From assembly GCA_022885665.1 (NCBI GenBank), contig JAGQDJ010000007.1, positions 248,001-312,000 of the forward strand: a stretch of 64,000 nucleotides of DNA. Direction: 5' to 3'. Positions within the stretch are counted from its first letter, which is position 1. Each line of letters begins with the position of its first letter. Shown one piece after another: positions 24,826-36,800 of the stretch. The translations under genes and the position numbers were made by a program. Source of the stretch: Triops longicaudatus. Lineage: Eukaryota > Arthropoda > Branchiopoda > Notostraca > Triopsidae. The notes beneath the pieces are model-generated. The model was not told where the DNA came from. It searched no databases and worked only from the letters and a program-made list of their open reading frames with translations.

Positions 24826-27800
24826 CTGTAACAATGGAAAAAGTGTGTTAGAATTGTTGGACTTGAGGGAACACAGAAACAACAAGAGAGGGGGATTACA
24901 GGCTGATATGTAGAAAATCGAGAACTTACCATGGAGTTAGCGGGTGCGAGTCCGAAGCCGCCTAGGCCGCCCATGCCGGACATTGCGTGATGCATGGAGG
25001 GAGGAGGAGGGGGTGCAACAAATCCACCAGCGCCCATGGAGGATGCGTGATGAACATTGCTATTGTACATGTAATGGGACATGGAGGGGCCGAGATTACT
25101 TCCGGCATGGCCAAAACCCGTAAACGCTGTCTTGTCCAGAGGACTGCAGATCATGTCCGGTAATCCCAAGCAACCCTTCTTCTTCTTGGATTTAGAAGAC
25201 AGTTTACGGTTACGGGTCTGGATACCTTCTTTCTTCATTGTTAACGGTCGATTGACCTATAAAAGCAAACAAGAAAAGATGCGTCTTAATCAGGAATGCC
25301 AAATAGTTTTAACAAATGCTATTGTAGTGCACTAAGGAAGGATTTTATGAAAAGTCAGAGCGAAACTAAAATTAGCTCTCAAAACCGCTGCGAGTGGCGC
25401 TGTGTACTTGTATGCCGTTATCGCACAATCTATGGCGAGCTTACCCTTCTTCACGAAAACTATAAGAAAGTCAGCGATCGGAAGTGGCAAAACATCCAAA
25501 ACCGTAAACAGATTTACTTGATTGACATAAGTTTGCACATGCTACTGCAGAATAAAAGTAGTTAACATCCACCACTTTTGAAATGGAATGATATTAAAGA
25601 TGGCGGGCGTTAAAAACAACGGCTAGGACAAATATTCAGTACAAGGCATTCGTTTTAGTCGCGCATACAGGTACAACTTTTCGTTATTATTATATTCCCA
25701 TAAGTTATACCATTCTATCGAGTAACCCCATTACTCAGCTAACTAATAATTTTGTTTACACAGTACTTTCCACCCCTAATGCTTCAGACATGAATAGGTC
25801 CGAAGGTCCTTCCCTTTTAACCATAACTGTCAAGTTCCAATCAAGGTTGTTCCAAGTCCGAAAACAAGCAAGAAAATAAGTTGATTAACAAGCAGGTGTC
25901 GGAAGCGTCGTGCCCGAAATTTTACACATCGTCTAAATGCACAAGCTGCATTATTCGTTAATCGCTTGTCAATTTATGAAAAGGAGGGGGATCAGTCCCT
26001 TAGCTTTTTAACCCCTTTGGTCTTCTCATTATTGATCCATCTTTGCTGCCCGAAAAGTCGCCAGTGCGCCTCACTTTCCAATTGAATGAATAAAGGAAAG
26101 GAAGATTTCCTTTTTGAAACAGGGGGAGTTTTGTGATGGGCTTTTAAGGTCTAATCATCGGTAAGTGGCCCGTCTCGTTCTCTTGCGAGCCTCCCAACAA
26201 TTTCACTTGATTTTTACAAGCGCGAAAGCTTCTTGTTGGTTGCGGTACTTTTTCCACCTTTGCCCGCACTGAAGAAATAGTCACAAAAACGCTTTTGACC
26301 AAAAGCGGAGTACAGAAGGTCGTTAGGGCAATTCGGGGTGGTATAAAATTTATAGTTAGTGCTTTCAAGGTAGGGGAAAGAAGAAGAAGCTGCCATTGCT
26401 AGACAGTTGGTAGTAACTTCTAGGGTGGCAGAAAGGTAGACAAGCCATCCCAGCAAGGTGCGTTCGTCTACTTCAACCTGGAAAAGGGGGGCACGAAACC
26501 CCACAGAAAGGCTTCTCCAAATCCCCAGTAAGACAGAACACGGGCTCCAGGGAGTCAGTAGGCGCCGAAGCACTTTGACGGAGGCTGTGGGGGGTGACGT
26601 TTGGGGCAAAACCTAACCACGTTTGTGCAACCCCCCGAAAGCTTATGAACACTGACATGGAGGAATGATACCTGAATTGGTTCAAAATTTTTTGTTCGGA
26701 GGCTTAGCACTGTCCTTTTGTGGGGCAGTACTTCCAAATATGCGTTTTTAATGAGACCATTTGACAACTTGCTTTTCTTTATTTAAAAAAAAAAATATAT
26801 AAAAATAAAGAAAACATTGCACAAGTTTTGGCGTAGACAAACATTGACCAATAACAAGCATTGTGACAGGCGAAAAACAAGCACGCCAATATTCCGAAAA
26901 ACGGTGGAATGATGAAGACAAGATGAAGACATGCTTAACCACGCCTACTCCATTACAGGGAGAGAAATATACTAGAGAAAATGCTTACAAGAACCATAGC
27001 CTGCAATAAGAGTTACTCCTTAACAAGGTAGAAGGCACCTGCCTTTTGATTGCTCTTTCTTTCTCTCTCACTGCTTCCGACTAATGGTTTATTGCTCTCG
27101 CTGTGCCCTTTTTTTCTTCCCTTGAGCACACCACGTCTTCTCCACATCCATCACAAAGCATGCTACATGCTAGTGTCATTTTTTTGTGTGCGGCGGGCAG
27201 ACCCTCCTGGAAGAATCGCCGGGAGAATTTACGCCAATTTTTTACGACTTAGTCACGACAGTGTGGAAATATTGGCGAATGAATGACAAAAAGTAGCTTA
27301 GTCCTAGATTTCTGAGTTTCGCTGTTGGGCTGGTTGTCGGTGGGTAAGGCAAGTAAGGTAAATAACTCGTTAGAATTCGACCGTGAGGTTTCTTATTAGG
27401 TACCGTGTCCCGCTGTGATTTTTGCATGGGGGAGAAATGGGCTTAGTGTGAGGGCAGTTGCCACGCCCAGAAGTTGTGAACGCGATTTTGAAATATTTGG
27501 GAGCCTTTCTTATGTAACGGATAGATTTCTTTGGTGTAACTGCGTAAAAGACAAATCAATTACCGCAAAAAAAGTATCTCCCCCTAAATCGACTCATTTA
27601 AAAAAATAATTCTGCTAAACAATTTGGGAGTAAGGTAAATATCACTAACTCTCTTCCAGTTTGCACTTCTGCGGTAGGTTGGTGGTTTGCGTTTTTAGGG
27701 GAGTCAAGGCTGGACAAGTTGGGATGTAGTTGATACATTTTGCAATTGGTTGTGTGTTAGTTAAGTCCACGAAACATTCAAGTAAAAGAGAAAAAGTCAC

Positions 27801-30800
27801 CAAGAAGAACTGAAAGTAAGAAGCTTGAAGACCACCGAGGTTGGTTCGTATTTGTTGTTTGGTAACAGTGGAGCCTTCCCGCTGTTCAGCTAGGGAGTTG
27901 ACTTTAACGAGATATCCAGTAGCTCCCTGTGAGTATGTTGCATATGTAGAGGCAATACTGCTCTAATAAACATTCTATTCGCCCCCTGAGTATGAACTTT
28001 CGTAGGTAGGGCGTTGGCGATTCACTTTGCTGGCTTCAAACTCGCATAAATATCCCTGCATCAAGTGTCAATATCCTCTTGGGGGCCGACTTCTTAAAAA
28101 CCAACACGAACGCGAATTTAGAAGGCAAAACCACCACCAACTACTACTACTGTGGTTCCCTTTCCAATTTTTAAAACTATTTTTTGTGTGTTGGGTAGTC
28201 CTGGAATTCTTTATTTATTTATTTAGATGCGAACCTCTAGTTGTTTGAGAACCAGAAGGATGCTTAGCATGGGTGCCAACCTGATTAGGAAGTCAATATT
28301 TGAGTTAGGTGCTCTCTTTTGCTGCCTTTTTAGTTTCGTTCTCTCTCTTTAGGATGCTTATGATGAACAACTTGCCAAGAGCTGAAGAAACGAGTATTTG
28401 GACGCAGGCAAAGATAAAAATGCGTCAAGAAGACACTACGTAAAACTTAGCGGGGCTTCTCAAGATAATTGGCGACCTGCTGGACAATGGGCTATGGTTT
28501 GTAGTCGAAAAGTAAACATACATGTTGTAAACTTACAAATTCGATGCTCCTTTTCCATTCGAGTCTTAATATGATTTGCTTTTTATTGTTTTTTGTTTGA
28601 TATTTTGGTTTTACAAGACAAGGGTTTAAAAAATTTGAATCTGGATTCGAGTTTTTGTTTTCTTATTTGGAATTGTTAGTTGAGGTACATTCCAATGCAG
28701 GGTTGGGAGTAAATACTGGAAGAGAGAGTTTTCGTTTCATTGACGGGGGGGTTCGACACCCTGGAGTGGGCAGATGTGGGTGGGCCACTTTTTGGAAGAA
28801 GAAATTGGTGGTAAGGTGAAAATGTGGAACATTTGTAATAAAAGAATAAAGTCGGGGGCGAGATTCAACGCGCGCGCGCTCAGGAGAGAGAATGAGAAAA
28901 AGAAAAGAGCCAAAATCGTAAAGGCAAATGGTTTCCTGACGAGGCAATTCCGTGTGCGAGTTGCGCGCTCCCCTGCAGATTTGTTGGGGGGTGCTGCAAA
29001 GGGTGCTCTATAGGCAAATATGATGCGGCCTTACAGCCAGACAATGGAAGGAGAACAGGTTTTTCAGAATTTAGCGCTCTTTACCAGGGAAAGGAATCCA
29101 TAATTGGTATTTTAATGGCGTACCAGTGTGGCATCTGGGACATGATTTGGGACTATTTCAGTTATGTAATGTTTGGCGTCTGACAGTGATATAAAATGGT
29201 TTGACGTTGAACTACTTTGAGAAATTTGAAATAGCTAGCGGAAACTATAGTTTGTGTTTCGTTTCGTTTTATTTTTGTCTTTTTTTCTAGTATTGTTGGT
29301 TAGTTTGAAGAAGGTTATTAGTAAAGCAAATGTTTCATTTTTCTGTTTGCCAAAGGTATAATTTGCAGCAAGATTATTTGCAAAATGTATTACAAACTTT
29401 ATTAAAAGCTATAAGCCAGGTTAGGAGAGTTGCATGCAAGTTTTCGAATTGGAAAGTTTTGTTGGGTTCGGACTTGGCTCTGAAGTTCAGCGATACAATG
29501 CAGTAATTTCAATTGCATAGCAAAGCTGGCAAGTTTTGCATTTGAACTTGAAACTTGTACCCACAATGAAATGAAGCAATTTGAAAAAAATGATTCCCTT
29601 ATGTTTCAAATTGCGTGTAAAACTTTCGAGTTCTAATTAAATAGTGAAGGTTGCGTTTTGAGCTGAAAAACTGAAAAGATTTTGGGTTGTCGCATGCGCG
29701 AGCCGTGGGCAAAAGCATTCTTGGCAACTATCGTCATCAAGGTCCGCCACGATTTTATGGAAAAAGGGGGGAGGGGTCTGGTCTGTGTTCTGTCACAATA
29801 GTGCGAGGTGAGGTTGGCGACACGGTGGCTAAAACCTCGTCGCTCTCACGGCTTTTCTCGTATATGCGTGTATGCACGAGTAGGTGTCGTATACGTGAAA
29901 CAGCTTCATTCCAGAGCACTCTATGCTTATCTCACAGGGAGATTAAGCCCAAATTAGTTTATAGCCTTTTTCATCGTCGCTTTTACAACAAGAGCGCACT
30001 CTAAATTCCCTATTTTAGCCTTAGCATATCTCCCATCACCTTACATAACATTTTCCTATACATCTTCAACCACGTTTTATATCTCATTCATTTCAATTTG
30101 CCCAACTAATTAAGTACCATCTTGAAATCCTATAAAAAAGGGCCAGTGTACACTCGTTGCTCTCACTTTGTATATCTAAGTAATCATCAATATTTCAGAA
30201 CTAACCATTCACTGTATTTGTGAGCTTTTAAACCCGATGAATAATAGTGAGTTAAAACTATGACACAATGGAAACTCTAATAACGGGAAACTTAATACAA
30301 TAATAGTCAACGACGAGAAAGCATTATTTGGTGTATAAGGTTTGCAGACCTTTGAGAGAAAAACAAGAACGTTAATAGCTTAAATATTTCAATCCTCTAA
30401 TGTGGGTTAAAAGCATCGCTATGGAATTTCGTTGGGTTTGAGTGTGCTTTTATTAACGTGTACGAATAAAGAACCGGTAAGAAGCCTATAACAGAGAGCG
30501 ATCGAGAGAAAAAAGGAGCTTTGAGGAAGAGTATTGTTGGGAGTCGAGGACGTCCTGCTGCGCCCCCCGGCGGGGGGGCGAGCTGGCGTTTGAATGCGGG
30601 GCGTGCACAAGCTTTTGTTCTGGTCCGCGTGTGACGACATGGGGTCGTAGGTATACGAAGACAACTCCAAAACACTGCAGAGTTAGGCACAAGTGTATAG
30701 TAACGTAGCACACTGGCCGTTTAGGTATACTATCAACAAATCCTTTTCAGAACGTGTTAAATCGTCTAGGAAACAACAAAAAAGCGAAGCTAAATTCTTT

Positions 30801-33800
30801 TGAGATGGGTGTTTTGGCGGCTAGTACCCTTTTCGTCTTCCTCGACTTCTATTGAAAACCCCTTGAAAGATGCAAAGAAAAAGTTCTGTGGAAGTTTCTC
30901 TTAACCGCGCGTTGATTAATATGCGTATAAAGTATGGCGTGTAATAAAGAGGAAGCGCACGAGACTTTCAAATGCAAAATACTGGCAGGGAGCCTCACAC
31001 GTTTTTCAAAGGGAACTAGAGGTGTTAAAGGGTCAAAAACTATCACCTTTTTTTCCCAAAATATGTTTGCGAGACTAGTAAAAGCTAGAAAGAAAAAAGT
31101 TCGTTGATGATGGAGTGCCGAACTGCAATTTGAGGAAGAATTTATTTGGCTCCTTTCTTTGGTGTTTGATTCGATTTGCTTTTTCTCCTTGGCGGAATAT
31201 AGATTGTTAGAGTTGTTCGCTTGTTGGGTATAAATTAGGGCGTAGAGAACGCATTGCTGCGCTATAGTTAGACGCAAAAAAAAAGAACCTGCGTCTTAGA
31301 GTCAGCAGGTGCTCTACGACTTTTGCGTCTGTTGGGGCTCAGGCTTCTAGCACAGAAGTCGACCTGTCATGTCTCCCTCATCCATTCTTCTGGCAAGGCA
31401 CGGGGAAAAAAATCGACCAGTCATTATAACGCAGCTATTTCATCTCCCTTTTCCACCAATTAACTGTTCAGACTTCTTTGGACGTACTTATGACGAGGTA
31501 AAGCTTCTTTTGATCAGGCAGTAATTTATGAAATTCTTTTGTGGTCCTTTATTCAATCAAACCTACAGTAAGTGATTTAACCTGAAGGGAAAAAATGTTC
31601 CCGGAATGAAACGACCTATAGTAATACCAGCCAAATAAAGCTGAAGAAAAACTCACAGAGAAGATAATTGTTTCGTTTTCGTTGCTAAAAAAAGGATGCC
31701 CTACCAATACCAAACAGGCGCTCGCGTTCTCCATGAAGCGGGGAAAACGTTCGGTCCAGCCGAAAGTTCACTGTTACGGCAGTGATGAACATTTCAATTA
31801 CCGAACATGGCTTTGCGTGTCCTGTCTACGTTAGCGTCGACGGCTAATGAACCACAGACAAGGATATGTTACATAGCACGCAGGGAACGACTTTTCCCTT
31901 ACATTTATTTATTACTTAGTGTTTCCCTCTCTTATGGGGAAATTGGGGCTGTGATTTCTTACTCGCCCCGCAACCCTTTCTAATTTCCTTCTTGGCTGTG
32001 TAAAGATCGTTTTTGTTTTCCGGGTGACGGTAAAGGAAAATGAAGCACTACCAACCAGCGAGGGAGGAGAGGAGGGTGGGGTGGTAAGTTTCGTGCTCAG
32101 CGTTGTTTTTATAGCTAATTTATTGGCTCCATTGGGGCGTTTTTGCATAGAACTTGAAGGCAAAGTTGAACCTGCTGTGAACACTAATTGGATGGCCGGT
32201 AGGAGGAGAGACTGCCCGAATTAATGAAGCTAGCATCTTTCCCAGTCTCTTCAGCCTTTTCTCTCTTTTATTTTGTTAGCACTCACGTAGACTTTTGCTT
32301 CCTAATTCGTCCGGTGCTGCTCTTTTTTTTATAATGCGTTATAGTTTCGATGGAGAGCACGTAAATTTCTTCAGTCCTGTCATTTTTATCAATTTTATGG
32401 CCTTGGTCACGATTCACGATTTCCGGAAGTGCGAGATACAACACTGATTAGTTGCAAGTCTTTAAACCCTCAAACCCCTCACTCCCTTTCGTGGTCTATT
32501 AACTAAAAGATTACTTTACTTGGTTAGGAAAAACTATGCTTTTTATCAGCAATCCCGCAATCTTGGCTTTCGCCTTTGGACCAGTGGTAAGTTCTTGCTA
32601 ACGGGAAAGGAATGCGTACGTTTGGTTTAGAAGCGTATTGTTGGCAGATTTATGATAGAGATTCCGAGAGTTTTGAATAGTGTTAGTCTTCACACGAAGC
32701 AAATTGGGATCAGTTTTTGGGGGTTATTAAGGATCTTTGGATGAACGCACGAGCTGCGAGCCAAAACGGTTTTACCCGAGCCAAACAGCAGCAGCAGCAC
32801 AGCAACCGGGGCCAAGAAAACGCTTGCTGGCACTCAAAGCCGGCGATGTTATCGGGACAAGCGTGATTATCACTTATCTCCTATCCGACACATCTTAACA
32901 AGAAATCGTTTGCCCAGAAATAATGATTAAACTAGGTTGGCTTGGCGCTATAAAGGTACTTAACGATGTTACAAGCATTTTTCGGGGGGTAGCTGACGGG
33001 CTCGCAGCCAAACCAAATTTCTCGCCGAGTTCTTATTGGGAAGCGAACCGAAGCAAAGGTGTACACGCTGGATGGTTAAAAGCCTCGTGCTTCGAAGGAA
33101 GATCGTTTCGGAGATCGTCATCACTTACAAGTCTCTAGTGCTGGAAAATGAACTTGTAAATGAGCAGGCACGCGAGGAACGCATTTCTCTTTCTGACTCT
33201 CTCTCTATCTCTCGCTTTCCGTTACTGTCAAGTACCTCAGTGGTGGCAGGTTTAGCAGTACTAGTAATCAACGAGGCGGGTTGAAAAATTTTCAATGGGG
33301 ACAGGAAACCCGGTATGCTAAAGAAGCTAATTACGTTATGACTTGCGACTTTGCTCCCATATAGGCGGGAATACTACGCAGCTGTTATAATCTTTCCTCT
33401 TATTCTTCCGTGACGATTTTTTGAAGAGCACTTGACAAGGTAGGATACATAAGTAATCCTGATACCAGAACTTGAGAGGCCTATTGCCTTACATAGCGTT
33501 GATTGCTTAGTTGAATGAGTTCTGTTCGTGTAAAAAAATGTTCAAAGAATTCTTATACCACTTTGTAGGCAAAAATGCTTTTGTTACATGAATCATGTGT
33601 CTCCTAAGCCCCGCCCATGGTTTCATATCCTTTGTTACAGCGAATCATTTTTTGGGGATTTGGAAGGTTGTCACCTTGGCATACCTGGGCGACATTAACC
33701 TCTAACCTATAATGTTCAAGCTACTCGTAAAAAAAGAAGTGCACGATGTAGTTAAGGTATCTCGTGGATGGAGACTTTTTTTTCATAGGTGACTAGCAAG

Positions 33801-36800
33801 GGGGAACCTTTGGTTTAATTCTTAGGAATTTTCTTCTACGAAAGCGCATTCCAGCTAGTTTTGCTTCGTGACAAGCACTAGTCCCAAGTATGAGTTTTTC
33901 TTTTTTGGGGCGGAGGGCGAATTGGGACGATGGCAAAGAAGTAGGAGAAGATGGAGAAGAAGAAAGAGAAGCTTTTATATGCTCCTGTGTCATCCGATGC
34001 CGCATACCTGGATTTTCCCTTTGTCGGAACTTTATAGCCAAAGCCCGAGACGTGAGTATCCGCGTGCCTTGACGACGATGCTAAACAGTGTCCAGTCCAG
34101 TTCCTTTTTCTATATTTTTTCTTAACTTCAGAATTCTCATCATCAGCTATGTAAGAAAGAAAATCTTCTGAAAGCATGTTTTTTAAGGAGCAATCACTCT
34201 TTGCGTCTGCATAAAGCTCTGGTTGATAAATTTCCTTCTGAGTATTGGCGGATTGCCCCGTCCAGAAGGATTCAACCATCTTTACTTACAACAAAACCTC
34301 ATTTGGCATAAATTTGCCGTCAGTGAGCCTAACAAACAGCCAGCTTAATTAATGAAACTACTTTGACGAATTGTGAGGGTATTCTTCCAATATTCAATGA
34401 AGTTTTCGTACACCCCCTCCGCTTTAAAATGGAATTTACAAGACGTCGGCTTGAGAAATTGCAATTTGGAACTTGGACATGGTGTTGTGAGTGGCTGCGT
34501 CAAATAATCAACATTGAGGATTCACGATCTTGCGAAACATTACGTTAGGCGACGAAAGGCGAGAGTGAAGCCGATTAACTCATATTACGTTACAGTTATG
34601 TGTGAATAGTGGCTTACAAACGTCAACCCGGTACACACATCACTCCAATGACGTGTCGAGAGGCTTAAAACAAGCCCCCGACATCCCCATGAGGCCTATT
34701 TATTTGTACCAGTGGCTTTTGGGCCAAATTAAAAACGACACGGAACGGTTTCGGAGAAGCGACGTGGGAGGATCCCAATGGCGCCACATCACCGGGCGCC
34801 ATTTTGCCTCTTGGGGGTACTGTATTGTACACCTTTTCTGCTTGAGCCTTTGGATTGACCTTTCTGCTTGAATTAAGTTCGCAACTTTAACCGTGTCCAA
34901 GAATTGGTAATTTTTTTCACTTGTGTCGGAAGATGGTGTTCTACGAAGTGAACGACAGTCGGTGGAGAATGGACGTTGAACTGGTTTTGCGTTTTTGAAT
35001 TAACATGATTGGGTGTAACCGGGGGCAACCGTTGTTTGAGCAAAGGTAAAAGGCACGCCGGTGCTGGTTTCTTATTTGTTTTGAAAAACAGATTTTGAGG
35101 AATTGAAAATAAAAAGCCACGCAAAAGCCTGAGAGTAAGAAAAATGACCAGCGATCCATTTGTGCGCCAAAGCAATGTCCCGTTTGGAAAACGGGTGTCT
35201 TCGTGACTGAGTTTTCAAGGGAGTATGCTGTCTGAAGAAACAACCTACTCTTTTTTTCTATGAGCGGGAGATGCGCGCTACCACAACGTTGGCTTGATTT
35301 AGAAGGTATTGTGAACTTGTAAGATCTGCCCCTGCGGCTAAGTTAGACTTCCATAGAGGGGGGGGAGAGAAGAGACACCAACTGCCCCCACACTGATAGG
35401 CGATTCATAATTGTCAAGCCAATTACGAGCCTTTCAGAGCCGTTCGGACTCGCGCGCGCGACAGAGGCGATTTGACGCTTGCGTAGGTAGTTGATGAAGG
35501 TTTCGCAGTTGGGAACTTGGACTATGGGAGGCAATTTAGCCCCACGCAAATGGCAAATTAGGCGTGTGTTGCTTACTTGATCTAAAACTGAAAATAAAAA
35601 GTTCGGGGACCACGAATGTAGGGTCATTCATAGCGTGAGAAATTTCGCACCGTGCTGGCAGAACTTTCACATTCTGGGATACCGAGTGCTGTTACGACAG
35701 CGGAATGAATTATGCGTGTTACTTTCAGCCCGAAGGACTCGACAAGCTACAGAAACGTCCATGAACGAATTCGATTGATATGTAGATACATATGTAGATA
35801 GTTAAAGCAAATATTTATTTTAAACATTTACGGAATTTTAAGAATTATGTTACGAGAACTAAAAGTATTCACACAAGACCGAGTTTCCCAATAACGCCAC
35901 GTATTTTAACGGTGTTCTGTAAAATAAATTGACAGTGAGGTAAATTCTACTTTTGGTCGGGTTTTAAGATTAACAACTTGACACGAACTTAACTGTCAAA
36001 AGGCTTGTGGCTTAAGTACTATAAAGAAACTAATGCAAAAAATTGAGAACCGCTATTTACTTGTTGTGCATCCAAGTGGTGAATAAATTAACCAAGCAAG
36101 AGGGAATCTAAGATAGGTTTTTGAAACTGATGACGCAACAATGCAAGCACACCTGGGAAAATCGTAGCTTTTGTTTGGCGCACATGAGTTAATTAACAGG
36201 TTCGTTCCTGCTCCATGTTGTGATAAAAATCAAGGTTGATTTGCGAAATCAGAACGTTGCCACGCCGGCAAGTATTTCGCAACGTGGGATGTCCGCTTCA
36301 CTTGATCTCAATTAGCATTCAACCATGGCAAATTCGGATTCCTCAGCTTAAAACATCAGCGTGAAGTCTCATTAATAAATCTTAAGGCTAAAAAACACGT
36401 CTTTCGCCATCTATTTTTGGCCTAAACAATAAAAAATAATTCGCCATTGGTTTCCTGTTGCCAAAATAACGTGACACTTAGGCTATTTGCCCCTGATCGT
36501 TCAAGAATAACGAATCGTGAAAGTTCTTTTATAATGAGTGTTTCACCGCATCAGTGAAACTCACAACTAAGCTCGTCAACTTAATTTGAATAACCAACTT
36601 CATCTGCAAATTGAGACATTTGTAATTTTTTAAATGCATCAAATTTCTAAGCTCTTCGCCTAACCGCCTTTTTGTAGGGCTAAAATATGTTGAACATATT
36701 GAGTACTAGTTCCCAAAAATCGTAACTATTTTTACTACGCGGCACTTGCATGAGCTTTTTTCGGAGTAATTTGCCTTAGTAATTTCTCATGACGAGTTTT

